Below, piece by piece: positions 25,378 to 34,215 of a stretch of DNA of 64,000 nucleotides. The stretch is from contig NZ_CAMLSE010000001.1 of the NCBI RefSeq assembly GCF_946482605.1, positions 186,001-250,000 on the forward strand, read 5' to 3'. A model generated the notes under the pieces. It did no database searches, was not told where the DNA came from, and saw only the letters and a list, made by a program, of their open reading frames with translations. Within the stretch, counting starts at the first letter, position 1; each line of letters starts with the position of its first letter. A program made the translations under genes and the position numbers. The stretch comes from an uncultured Dyadobacter sp. Its GTDB lineage: Bacteria > Bacteroidota > Bacteroidia > Cytophagales > Spirosomataceae.

Positions 25378-27393
25378 ATGAATGCAGAAGTGGATGCCTT
25401 GCAAAAGCGCATTGAAGAACTTGAGGCGGAATTGGATGCCGTGCGGCTCACGCAAGCAGCCGGTGCCGATACGCTGGCGCGTATACAGGAAACCGAAGAT
25501 CGTTTCCGGGCCATCGCCGACACGGCTCCTGTACTCATATGGCTCTCAGGGCCGGATAAGCTTTGCTATTTCTTTAACAAAGGATGGCTGGATTTTACAG
25601 GAAGGACTATCGAGCAGGAATTGGGGAACGGTTGGGCGGAAGGTGTGCATCCGGATGACTTCGACCGTTGCCTGGCTATTTATTCTGCTCATTTTGATGC
25701 GCGCAAGGAGTTCAGTATGGACTATCGTCTCAAAAGGCATGATGGCGAATACCGATGGATCTGGGATAAGGGCGTGCCCAGATATACCGCCAGCGGTTCT
25801 TTTGTAGGTTATGTGGGAGGCTGTATGGATATTCACGACCAGAAAACCTTCTCCGAACAACTGGAAAGGAGCGTAGAGGAGCGGACCCTGCAACTGAAAA
25901 GATCGGAACAATTTCTCCAGGCGATCCTGAACACCGCCGGTGACAGCATTGCGTCGTATGAAGCCGTCCGGAACGAGGCAGGGAAGATCATGGATTTCAG
26001 GATTGTCTATACCAACGAAGATACATTTTCGCAGGTCGGAAAGCGGGGGGCTGATATTGTGGGACGAACCTGCAGGGAAGTGTACCCCGGTATTTTCCGA
26101 AACGGAGTTTTTGAAAAACTGGTGCGATGCATTGAGACCGGGCAGCCGGATACGTACCAGATCGATCTTCGCCGCGACGGCCAGATTTTCTGGTTCGATG
26201 CTTCCATTGAGAAGCTGGGCGACAGTGTCACCGTGACAGCCAGGAATATCTCTGATGAGATGAAAGCAGATCTGAAACTGAAAGATCTGAACCGTCAGCT
26301 GAAAATCCAGAATTCTATTTTCAAACATTCTGAAGAAAATGCTGGCATGGGCAGCTACGCGTGGAATGTGGCTACCAACGAGCTGGAATGCTCGGATAAC
26401 CTTTTCCGGCTCGTCGGTTACGGACCAAGGGAGTTTACACCATCCTTTGAACAGATCTTGTCTTTTTTGCACCCCGACGACCGCCATCAGGCTATTCGTG
26501 ACGGAATACGGGCTTACGAAACAAAAGTGATCGTGCAGAACACCTACCGCGTCATTACCAAAGACGGGAGCGTCAGGCATTTCAGGTTGAGCGGCAATTT
26601 TATACGTGAGGATGATAATCAGTTGATGATCGGGGCATTGCAGGATGTGACCAAGGATATCGAGCTGAATGATACTCTGCATCAAAAAAACATGGAATTG
26701 CGCCGGAATAACGAAGAACTCGCCTCTTTCAGCTACGTGGCTTCTCATGACCTGCAGGAGCCGCTGCGCAAGATCCGGGCATTCAGCAGCCGGATCATGG
26801 AAAAGGAGTCCGAACATTTTTCGGAAAATACCAGGGATTACTTTTCCAGGATCATAGCGGCCTCGGCGCGCATGCAAAAGTTGATCGAGGCCTTGCTGAG
26901 CTACTCCGGCACGAGCGGCGTTAATTTTAAATTGGTTTATACAGACCTGAACGTGATTATGGACGAGGTCAGGAGCGACCTGGAAGAGCTGATCGATGAA
27001 AAGGCTGCGGTCGTTGAAATTGAGAAGCTTCCGTCGTTAAAAGTGATCCCTGTACAGTTCCATCAGCTCATGCAGAACCTCATCGGCAATGGTATCAAAT
27101 ACAGCAGCCCGGAACGCACGCCGGTCGTGCGGGTCACGTCCCAGATGACCGACGCTGCGGAGCAAGGCGTATTCTGCCAGATCAGCGTGGCCGATAATGG
27201 AATCGGCTTTGACCAGCGTTACGAAGACCGCATTTTCGACCTGTTCCAAAGATTGCATGGCAAAAACGAGTACGAGGGTACAGGGATTGGACTGGCGATT
27301 TGCAAGAAAATCGCGCAGAATCACCACGGGTACATCACCGCAGAGGGAACCCCGGGCATCGGATCCGTATTCCATGTATTTATTCCCGCCTGA
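25378..27393 (+). CDS. PAS-containing cytoplasmic histidine kinase
   Basis: The 671-residue protein begins with a coiled coil (residues 1-40), then has three PAS/PAC domains (about 45-160, 175-290 and 325-425; 'NKGWLDFTGRTIEQELGNG', 'HPDDFDRC', 'HPDDRHQAI'). HisKA follows with phospho-acceptor His457 ('VASHDLQEPLRKIRAF') and an ATPase domain with 'NLIGNGIKYSS' (N box; Ala replaced by Gly), 'DNGIGFD' and 'GTGIGLAICKKIAQNH'. 'SHDLQEPLRK' marks the bacteriophytochrome-like HK class. It closely resembles the kinase at 46598-48985. No membrane helix or receiver is fused; the receiver gene just upstream is the likely partner. Confidence 0.92.
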   Translation: MNAEVDALQKRIEELEAELDAVRLTQAAGADTLARIQETEDRFRAIADTAPVLIWLSGPDKLCYFFNKGWLDFTGRTIEQELGNGWAEGVHPDDFDRCLAIYSAHFDARKEFSMDYRLKRHDGEYRWIWDKGVPRYTASGSFVGYVGGCMDIHDQKTFSEQLERSVEERTLQLKRSEQFLQAILNTAGDSIASYEAVRNEAGKIMDFRIVYTNEDTFSQVGKRGADIVGRTCREVYPGIFRNGVFEKLVRCIETGQPDTYQIDLRRDGQIFWFDASIEKLGDSVTVTARNISDEMKADLKLKDLNRQLKIQNSIFKHSEENAGMGSYAWNVATNELECSDNLFRLVGYGPREFTPSFEQILSFLHPDDRHQAIRDGIRAYETKVIVQNTYRVITKDGSVRHFRLSGNFIREDDNQLMIGALQDVTKDIELNDTLHQKNMELRRNNEELASFSYVASHDLQEPLRKIRAFSSRIMEKESEHFSENTRDYFSRIIAASARMQKLIEALLSYSGTSGVNFKLVYTDLNVIMDEVRSDLEELIDEKAAVVEIEKLPSLKVIPVQFHQLMQNLIGNGIKYSSPERTPVVRVTSQMTDAAEQGVFCQISVADNGIGFDQRYEDRIFDLFQRLHGKNEYEGTGIGLAICKKIAQNHHGYITAEGTPGIGSVFHVFIPA

Positions 27394-27536
27394 GAACCAC
27401 GTCCTGGTTGCCATGTGGTGAGGAAGTTGGATAAGTCGGTGTTGTGATTGTAAAAATCCGGTAATGTGATTGTAAAAGAGGACCTTTTGAAAAGTTCCGG
27501 TAAAAATCCTTGCGTTTTAATTTTTAAGAAGTTTAC

Positions 27537-27570
27537 TTTGTCTATCATATTTATAGACTATATAAATATG
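27537..27570 (+). promoter_or_regulatory. Candidate promoter with overlapping 10-bp palindromic operator ahead of the sulfatase locus
   Basis: TTTG (27537-27540), 22 bases, then TAAATATG (27563-27570; one mismatch to TAnnTTTG). Across it lies a perfect inverted repeat, CATATTTATA (27546-27555), spacer GACTA, TATAAATATG (27561-27570). The right arm contains the whole -7 box, so a dimeric regulator bound here would block the polymerase. Just upstream, TGTGATTGTAAAA occurs twice (about 27440 and 27465). A start near 27577 would leave about 50 bases before the small leader ORF. Confidence 0.5.
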
Positions 27571-27628
27571 GTTTGCCGGATTAACCACCAGTCGGGCAGC
27601 TATTCATCCAAAATTTCTTATCGTACCT

Positions 27629-27730
27629 ATGAAAGCGAAAGATTTACTTCTTATCCAACGGCCTCACGCCGGGAGGATGGTGGTTTCTGATTGTCTCCGT
27701 TCCACAGCTCCGTGCTGTTCTTATTGTTGA
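27629..27730 (+). CDS. Cysteine-rich leader peptide (candidate attenuator uORF)
   Basis: An ATG at 27629 opens a 33-codon frame whose product starts MKAKDLLLIQRPHAGRM and ends SDCLRSTAPCCSYC, then TGA. Four of the last 12 residues are cysteine, with codons 29, 30 and 33 next to the stop. It lies about 180 bases before the SusC start of a locus with three sulfatases. Within it ACAGC (27704-27708) and GCTGT (27714-27718) can pair, the right arm covering the Cys-Cys codons. Polycysteine leader ORFs act as cysteine-responsive attenuators in mycobacteria; that this one does so is inference. It is too short to be a usual structural protein. Confidence 0.5.
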   Translation: MKAKDLLLIQRPHAGRMVVSDCLRSTAPCCSYC

Positions 27731-27906
27731 CCTCAAGGGGTTGATCCCGCCTGTCTGAATATTACTGCCTTAGCACCTTCAAATGCGACGGGCTTTGCTT
27801 TCGTGCATACCCATTCCCGGATCTTTTAAGGTCGATCGGCTTGACGTATATGCATGATGGTTTGCCTTTGCCCGTCCGGATTACTCATCTTTATTAACCA
27901 CAAATA
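27731..27906 (+). promoter_or_regulatory. Leader region between the Cys-rich uORF and susC
   Basis: These 176 bases have no ORF but contain possible pairings: GGG/CCC around 27737-27748 and the 7-bp complement GACGGGC (27787-27793) with GCCCGTC (27870-27876). The latter could close a large loop just ahead of the SusC start. No clear run of T marks a classical terminator, so any attenuation would be Rho-dependent or translational. Confidence 0.3.
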
Positions 27907-30900
27907 ATGATTAAGAAACTTTACTGCCTGCTCGTTCTGACAGGTGCATTACTCACAGGCGCTTTTCACGCCCTGGCCCAGGATGCTATCACGGGTGTGG
28001 TCAAAGACGAATCGGGCCAGGGACTTCCCGGCGCCACGGTAGTCGAGAAGGGCTCCGCAAAATATGCGCTGACCGATATAGACGGGAAATTCAGCATCCC
28101 GCCTGCGAAAGAATTTCCATTTACTTTACAGATCAGCATCACCGGTTTTCAGCAGCAGGAAATAGAGATCTACGAACAGCCGACCGAGGCCGTTGAGATC
28201 GTTTTGAAAACTGCGAATCTACTCGACGAGGTTGTCGTGGTGGGTTATGGTGAGCAAAAAAGGAAGGATATCACCGGTTCCGTGGCTTCCGTACCCATTG
28301 AAATCAAAAGCCAGCCGGTAGCCTCGGTAGAGCGCCTTCTGCAGGGCTCGGTCGCGGGTGCGGTCGTGACACAAACATCCGGTCAGCCGGGTGGGGGTGT
28401 GAGCGTGCAGATCCGTGGAAACAACTCCATTACGGCGGGAAGCGATCCACTATATGTCATCGATGGCTTTCCGATCAACAACGACTACGGCCTCACCGAT
28501 GCCGGCGTGACCGACGGATCGAAAATTAACCCGTTGTCATCCATCAATACCGCTGATATTGAGAACATTGATGTGTTGAAAGATGCCTCTGCCACAGCAA
28601 TTTACGGTTCGCGCGGTGCCAATGGTGTGGTGATTATCACTACCAAAAGCGGCAGTAAAAATAAATCATCCATTAATTACGATGCCTATTACGGATCGCA
28701 GAAAGTACTGCGCACATTGCCTTTGCTGAATGCGGGACAATGGTGGCAACTGAGAAAAGATGCGGCCGCCAACTCGGGCAAAACCGTTTCTGTTCCTACT
28801 ATTTCGGGTTACTCGCTGGATACTACCGGCGCGGGGACCGACTGGCAGGATGCCGCGTTTCGCAGTGCGTCCATTCAAAGCCATAATCTATCCATTCTGT
28901 CAGGATCGGATAAGACGAAGCTTGCGATCTCTGGTAACTATTTCAAACAGAACGGTATCCTGCAAAACACTGATTTCCGTCGTTTCTCTGCGCGGATTAA
29001 CCTGGATCACCAGTACAACGACCGCTTCCGCATTTTCACCAGTCTGAATGCCAGTAATACCAAAGCCAATGTAGCGCCTACCGCCATTGTAGCGAACCTG
29101 CTGCTGACGCCTCCGGCGCTGCCGATTTATCAGGACAATGGCAATTTCGTAGTGAACAGCCCGTTCGAATCGGCGTTGCAGAACCCGATCAACTCCCTTT
29201 ATAACCAGCTGAACGAGACCATTACCAACCGTTTCCTGGGTAGTGTTTCCGGAGAATATACGATTGCAGACGGTTTGAAAGCCAAAATCCTCGTCGGTGC
29301 CGACGTGGTGGGGAACAAGCAGAACCGCTACCTGCCGAGTACGACCGCCGAAGGCCAGGCATTGAGCGGTGACGCCATCGTAGGTTCCGTGTTCACTACC
29401 AACTGGCTGAATGAGAACACCGTAAGTTACGATAAGGAAATCAACGAGAAGAATAAGATCAATGCCGTAGCCGGTTTTACAGCCCAGGTGTCGCAAACCA
29501 AGGGCGCTATTGCCGAAGCCGCCGGTTTTGCAACCGACGCATTTGAATATAACAATCTAGCAACCGGTATAACCAATATTGCGCCGCGTTCGCTGGCCAG
29601 CAAATGGTCTCTGGCTTCCTACCTGGGGCGTATCAACTATATTTTCGACGAGCGCTATCTGTTCACGCTTACATTGCGCGCCGACGGGTCGTCGAAATTC
29701 GGTAGCGGCAACAAATGGGGCTATTTCCCATCCGCGGCGATCGGCTGGAATGTCAACGAAGAAAAATTCTTCCAGCGTTTCAAAAAGATCAGTCTGCTGA
29801 AAGTGAGGCTCAGCGCGGGCCAGACGGGTAATCAGAATATTCCGGCCTATCAGTCACTGTCCCAGCTAAGTTATTTCCGCTACAACTTCTCGAACACGAC
29901 GGTATCCGGGTTCGCACCCAACACGGTACCCAACCCGAACCTCGGCTGGGAGAAGACATTCCAGGTGGATGCGGGTGTGGATATTGGTTTGTTCAAAAAC
30001 CGCATTAACATTATCGCCGACTACTATTACAAGAAAACCACTGACCTGCTCCTGACCCGTACCGTTCCCGGTACCTCCGGTTTATCCGATTTCTATAACG
30101 GGCAGGCGTCGGTGGTGTACCAGAACATTGGTGCCGTATCCAACCAGGGAATTGAGTTGTTTGTCAATTCAAGGAACCTGGAAGGCCCGCTGAAATGGAA
30201 CACGATCTTTATTTTTTCAAAAAACACCAACAAGATCCTGAGCCTTGGAGACGGTGTGAATCAGATTATTCCGGTGATTTCAGCGCCATCCATTGCGAAG
30301 GTGGGCTATCCGCTGGGTTCCTTCATCGTCTATAAAACAGACGGCATTATCCAGCAGGGAGAAACGCCTTTGACGCCGCAACAGAACAAAAGCCCCGGTG
30401 GACAGAAGTATAAGGACATCGACGGAGATGGTGTGATCACGCAGGCCGGTGACCGTGTGGTAGTGAAAAATCAGCCTGCTTTTACAGGAGGTATTACCAA
30501 CACATTCAACTACAAGGGATTTGACCTGACCGTATTCTTCCAGGCATCGATCGGCGGCAAACTTTACAATGCCAACCGTGCGAACCTCGAACTCGGTACC
30601 GGTTATGTCAACGCCTCGGACGTTTTACTCAACCGCTGGACACCCGCTAACACCAATACCGACGTGAAAGCGGCATTCCAGGATCCTGCGATCACTATTT
30701 CGGACCGTTTTATCGAGGACGCGACCTACTATCGTTTGAAAAACCTTTCAATCGGCTACAACTTTCCGAAAGAATTGCTTTCGAGACTGCGCATCGAGAA
30801 CCTCAGACTGTATGTCTCGGCTCAAAATCCGAAAACATGGACGAAATACACCGGTTTCGATCCGGAGGTCAGCTTGAACGGTCAGTCGCTGATCAACAAG

Positions 30901-30966
30901 GGTGTCGACCAGGGTGTGTATCCGAACAACAAATCTTACCAGGTAGGCCTATCCCTCACTTTCTGA
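27907..30966 (+). CDS. SusC/RagA-type TonB-dependent outer-membrane receptor of the sulfatase locus
   Basis: The complete 1019-residue receptor has a signal peptide (1-24, 'FHALAQ'), a CarboxypepD-reg-like domain (about 27-105, 'ITGVVKDESGQGLPGATVVE'), a plug with the SusC marker 'VVVVGYGEQKRKDITGSV' (about 113-130) and 'NGVVIITTKSG', then the 22-strand barrel ending '...YQVGLSLTF'. It imports its ligand with TonB energy. It leads an evident operon: SusD (26 bases on), three sulfatases and a rhodanese-thioredoxin protein, so the cargo is probably a sulfated compound. It differs clearly from the partial SusC at the start of the window. Confidence 0.95.
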   Translation: MIKKLYCLLVLTGALLTGAFHALAQDAITGVVKDESGQGLPGATVVEKGSAKYALTDIDGKFSIPPAKEFPFTLQISITGFQQQEIEIYEQPTEAVEIVLKTANLLDEVVVVGYGEQKRKDITGSVASVPIEIKSQPVASVERLLQGSVAGAVVTQTSGQPGGGVSVQIRGNNSITAGSDPLYVIDGFPINNDYGLTDAGVTDGSKINPLSSINTADIENIDVLKDASATAIYGSRGANGVVIITTKSGSKNKSSINYDAYYGSQKVLRTLPLLNAGQWWQLRKDAAANSGKTVSVPTISGYSLDTTGAGTDWQDAAFRSASIQSHNLSILSGSDKTKLAISGNYFKQNGILQNTDFRRFSARINLDHQYNDRFRIFTSLNASNTKANVAPTAIVANLLLTPPALPIYQDNGNFVVNSPFESALQNPINSLYNQLNETITNRFLGSVSGEYTIADGLKAKILVGADVVGNKQNRYLPSTTAEGQALSGDAIVGSVFTTNWLNENTVSYDKEINEKNKINAVAGFTAQVSQTKGAIAEAAGFATDAFEYNNLATGITNIAPRSLASKWSLASYLGRINYIFDERYLFTLTLRADGSSKFGSGNKWGYFPSAAIGWNVNEEKFFQRFKKISLLKVRLSAGQTGNQNIPAYQSLSQLSYFRYNFSNTTVSGFAPNTVPNPNLGWEKTFQVDAGVDIGLFKNRINIIADYYYKKTTDLLLTRTVPGTSGLSDFYNGQASVVYQNIGAVSNQGIELFVNSRNLEGPLKWNTIFIFSKNTNKILSLGDGVNQIIPVISAPSIAKVGYPLGSFIVYKTDGIIQQGETPLTPQQNKSPGGQKYKDIDGDGVITQAGDRVVVKNQPAFTGGITNTFNYKGFDLTVFFQASIGGKLYNANRANLELGTGYVNASDVLLNRWTPANTNTDVKAAFQDPAITISDRFIEDATYYRLKNLSIGYNFPKELLSRLRIENLRLYVSAQNPKTWTKYTGFDPEVSLNGQSLINKGVDQGVYPNNKSYQVGLSLTF

Positions 30967-30992
30967 TAACCACCATTCCAAAAACGATTGAA

Positions 30993-32561
30993 ATGAAAGC
31001 ATTCAAATATATCCTGTTGGGTTTCACGGTATTTGCTTCGCTGTCCTGCGAGGAATTCCTGAAAGAAGAACCCGAGGCTTTTTTGTCCGAAGACCAGTAT
31101 TACAAGACGCAGGCCGACGCTGTCAATGCTGTCAATGCGGTATACTTTTTCCTGAATTCGGGAGGGTCTTCCATTCAGACACCTTACAATACTTTGTTCA
31201 ATACCGGGATGAACATGGCTGGTGACGACGAAGACCCGGGACCAGGAGCCACGAACCCGGACGTGCGATCGCTGTCGGTGCTGGCGCATTCATCCACCAA
31301 CCTGCGGATCTACGAAATCTGGCAACAGCATTTTGCAGCGATCAAAAAGGCGAACGTGGTGCTGGAAAAGGTTCCAGCCATCAGTTTTGATGATGCATTG
31401 AAAACACGCTTGCTGGGTGAGACCAAGTTTTTACGTGCATTGTATTATTTCAATCTGGTGCGTTTGTACGGCGACGTTCCGCTGATTCTCGAATACCAGA
31501 AGTTTGTGAATGCCTCCGATTATGCCATTGCAAAATCTCCTGCTGCGGACATTTACAAGCAGATCGAGAAGGATCTCACCGAGGCCGCTGCGGTGCTCCC
31601 CGCCACATACGCGTCGCCTAATGTGGGCCGCGCAACCGCCGGTGCTGCCAAGGCATTGCTGGCCAAAGTGTACCTGGCTCAGGCTTCGTTTCCATCCAAA
31701 GTGAATGCACGCTATCAGGATGCGGTGAATAAGGCGGAAGAAGCACTCTCGTCGACCGATGGCGGAACGGGTACTTACGGATATGACCTGGTGAGCAACT
31801 ATGCGGAAGTCTTTTTACCTGCCTTCAAAAACAATAAAGAGCATATCTTTTCTGCTCAGTTTAAATCGAATTCGCTGGCGCAGGGCAACAATGAATGGCC
31901 CCGTTCGATCTTGTCCGCCGTTCCTGGCCTGACGGGTAACTATGCGCACATGGTGCGGTTTTACACGCAGGGGAACGACAAGTTTTTCAGTATTTACAAA
32001 TTGTATAAACCCGGCGATAAACGGCGCGATGTCACATTCGTCAGAAGCTTCACCAGCCCGTCGAATGGCCGTAAGTATGCGCTTCCTATCGCGAATGCGG
32101 CCGTGCCCGGCGATTCGACGCCGTTCTGGAATAAATGGGCCGACCCTGCGTCGACTGCCGTGACCAACCAATCGGCTGCGAATGTGCCCATTATCCGTTA
32201 TGCGGAATTGCTGCTGATCCATGCAGAGGCTGAAAATGAGGCCAATGGGCCTACCCAGAAGGCTTATAAATCGTTGAACAGGGTTCGTAAACGCGCAGGA
32301 TTGCCCGATCTGACAGCCGGCCTTACCAAAGACCAGTTCCGCGACTCGGTATACCTCGACCGCCGTTTGGAACTGACCTATGAATACCAGCGCTGGTTCG
32401 ACCTGATCCGCCAGCGTGATGCGGCCTACAACAGCACATTTGTGGCAAACCAGCAGAAAGTAGGTAAGACCAATGCGGCACCCAAGCATGTGTACTATCC
32501 GATCCCGCAATCGGAGATCGACAACAATGCATTGCTGAAACAAAACCCGCTCTGGGAGTAG
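30993..32561 (+). CDS. SusD/RagB-family surface lipoprotein of the sulfatase locus
   Basis: The frame is open from 30837 inside susC, but the ATG at 30993 gives a proper lipoprotein signal (lipobox 'FASLSC', Cys19) and follows the susC stop by 26 bases, so I use it (522 residues). 'CEEFLKEEPEAFLSEDQYY' and 'LLGETKFLRALYYFNLVRLY' are SusD hallmarks, as is the end 'HVYYPIPQSEIDNNALLKQNP' (21 residues, quoted in spirit as YPIPQSEIDNN). It should bind the substrate for the adjacent SusC. Confidence 0.94.
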   Translation: MKAFKYILLGFTVFASLSCEEFLKEEPEAFLSEDQYYKTQADAVNAVNAVYFFLNSGGSSIQTPYNTLFNTGMNMAGDDEDPGPGATNPDVRSLSVLAHSSTNLRIYEIWQQHFAAIKKANVVLEKVPAISFDDALKTRLLGETKFLRALYYFNLVRLYGDVPLILEYQKFVNASDYAIAKSPAADIYKQIEKDLTEAAAVLPATYASPNVGRATAGAAKALLAKVYLAQASFPSKVNARYQDAVNKAEEALSSTDGGTGTYGYDLVSNYAEVFLPAFKNNKEHIFSAQFKSNSLAQGNNEWPRSILSAVPGLTGNYAHMVRFYTQGNDKFFSIYKLYKPGDKRRDVTFVRSFTSPSNGRKYALPIANAAVPGDSTPFWNKWADPASTAVTNQSAANVPIIRYAELLLIHAEAENEANGPTQKAYKSLNRVRKRAGLPDLTAGLTKDQFRDSVYLDRRLELTYEYQRWFDLIRQRDAAYNSTFVANQQKVGKTNAAPKHVYYPIPQSEIDNNALLKQNPLWE

Positions 32562-32601
32562 GGCGGGACCCGGTTTGTAATCTGTGGTTATTGAATATAG
32601 A

Positions 32602-34197
32602 ATGAACAAAAAGACTTCCCTTTGGATGAGCATGGTGTGGGCACTGGCGGTCATGACGCCGGTGTCCGCCTTTGCGCAACGCCCGTCTGAAAAGCCCAAC
32701 ATCGTGCTGATACTGGCCGATGATCTGGGTTTTTCGGATCTGGGAAGTTTTGGTTCCGAAATCCGGACCCCGAATCTCGACCGGCTGGCACAGGAGGGCT
32801 TACGCATTACCCAGTTCTATAATAGTGGCCGCTGCTGCCCCTCGCGTGCGGCGCTGCTCACGGGCCTGTACCCGCATCAGGCGGGCGTGGGCGACATGGT
32901 TCAGGACAAGGGCACACCGGCTTATCAGGGGTATCTGAGCAAGCACAGTGCGACTATCGCTCAACTGCTGAAAACAGGAGGTTATAATACCATCGTGTCG
33001 GGAAAATGGCATGTGGGGCTGGTACAGTCGGCCTGGGCCGTGAACCGTGGCTTCGACCAGTCTTTTACGATGCAAAACAATGGAAGCAGCTATTTCAACT
33101 CGGAGCCGCTTTACAATGATGGCCGGACGGTTACTTTTCAGTTGAATGGCCGCCAGATACAGCGATACGACACTTCACGCTATCTCACACAAGCCATTAC
33201 AGATTTTGCGATCCAGTCGATCGACCGCATTAAGGATCAAAGCAATCCATTCTTTCTATACCTGGCCTACAATGCGCCGCACTGGCCCATTCAGGCGCTC
33301 CCGGAAGACATCGCCCGGTACAAAGGCAGCTATATGCAAGGATGGGACGCTCTTCGGACTGCCCGTTACAAAAAGCTGGTTTCGCTGGGAATTATTCAAA
33401 AAGAATGGATACTCTCACCCCGCTATGAAAAGGCGCCGGAGTGGAAGGCACTATCGGCGATTGAAAAGGATCAATGGGATACCCGAATGGCCATTTATGC
33501 GGCCATGATAGACCGGATGGACCAATGCATCGGGCAAGTGCTCGATAAGCTCAGGGCCACAGGGCGCGACCGGAATACGCTGGTCCTTTTTGTTTCGGAC
33601 AATGGAGGGAGCGGAGATACGGTCCGGGAGTGGAGCTATGTAACCCAAAAGACGGGTGATCCCGGCTCTGTCAATTCGATTGACAGCTATGATCCGCCCT
33701 GGGGCAATGCAAGTAACACACCGTTCAGGCTTTTCAAGAAGAATACCCATGAAGGCGGCATTGCATCCCCGTTCATTGCATGGTTTCCCGGAAAGATCAG
33801 GCCCAACAGATTAAGCAAGCAAATCGGCCACATTACCGACATCATGCCGACGCTGCTGGACGTAGCGGGCGTTCGGTATCCTGAAACATTTGGAAATGAG
33901 CAACTCACACCGCTCGCGGGCAGTTCGCTGATCCGGCTGTTCCAGCATCCTGAACAAGTTGAGAAGAAAACCATTTTCTGGGAGCATGAGGGCAGCCGGG
34001 CCGTTCGAAAGCAGGATTGGAAACTGGTCGCCGAAATCGGCCAGCCCTGGGAGCTCTACGACCTGAAAACCGACCGCACGGAAACTACCAATCTGGCTGG
34101 CCGCTATCCTGGAAAAGTGAGGGAGCTCGAAAGGGAATACCTCGAGTGGGCGGAAAAAGTAGGAGTAGTGGATTGGAATACAATTAAATTGAACTAA
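32602..34197 (+). CDS. Type I sulfatase (CCPSR motif)
   Basis: The frame is open from 32584; the ATG at 32602 gives a signal peptide 'MNKKTSLWMSMVWALAVM...SAFAQ' and 531 residues. 'NIVLILADDLGFSDLG' carries the calcium-binding aspartates. 'CCPSRAALLTG' is the formylglycine signature with Cys78 as the residue to be oxidised, and 'GKWHVG' and 'VSDNGG' complete the site. The enzyme hydrolyses sulfate esters in the periplasm. It is 40 bases after susD and 18 before the next sulfatase. The exact substrate is not predictable; the C-terminus ('WELYDLKTDRTETTNLAG') is normal. Confidence 0.93.
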   Translation: MNKKTSLWMSMVWALAVMTPVSAFAQRPSEKPNIVLILADDLGFSDLGSFGSEIRTPNLDRLAQEGLRITQFYNSGRCCPSRAALLTGLYPHQAGVGDMVQDKGTPAYQGYLSKHSATIAQLLKTGGYNTIVSGKWHVGLVQSAWAVNRGFDQSFTMQNNGSSYFNSEPLYNDGRTVTFQLNGRQIQRYDTSRYLTQAITDFAIQSIDRIKDQSNPFFLYLAYNAPHWPIQALPEDIARYKGSYMQGWDALRTARYKKLVSLGIIQKEWILSPRYEKAPEWKALSAIEKDQWDTRMAIYAAMIDRMDQCIGQVLDKLRATGRDRNTLVLFVSDNGGSGDTVREWSYVTQKTGDPGSVNSIDSYDPPWGNASNTPFRLFKKNTHEGGIASPFIAWFPGKIRPNRLSKQIGHITDIMPTLLDVAGVRYPETFGNEQLTPLAGSSLIRLFQHPEQVEKKTIFWEHEGSRAVRKQDWKLVAEIGQPWELYDLKTDRTETTNLAGRYPGKVRELEREYLEWAEKVGVVDWNTIKLN

Positions 34198-34215
34198 ATC
34201 ACCAAAGGGAAAGGT

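Noticed and set aside
25172..25381. 69-codon frame between the receiver and the PAS kinase
   Set aside because: Phe/Ser/Cys-rich random composition, starts at the preceding stop, no family.
25546..26877. 443-codon minus-strand frame opposite a PAS kinase
   Set aside because: Shadow of a certain kinase gene; no recognisable motif.
27466..27690. 74-codon frame in the gap before the sulfatase locus
   Set aside because: It begins upstream of the predicted transcription start and crosses the palindrome. The shorter Cys-rich frame at 27629 fits the promoter better.
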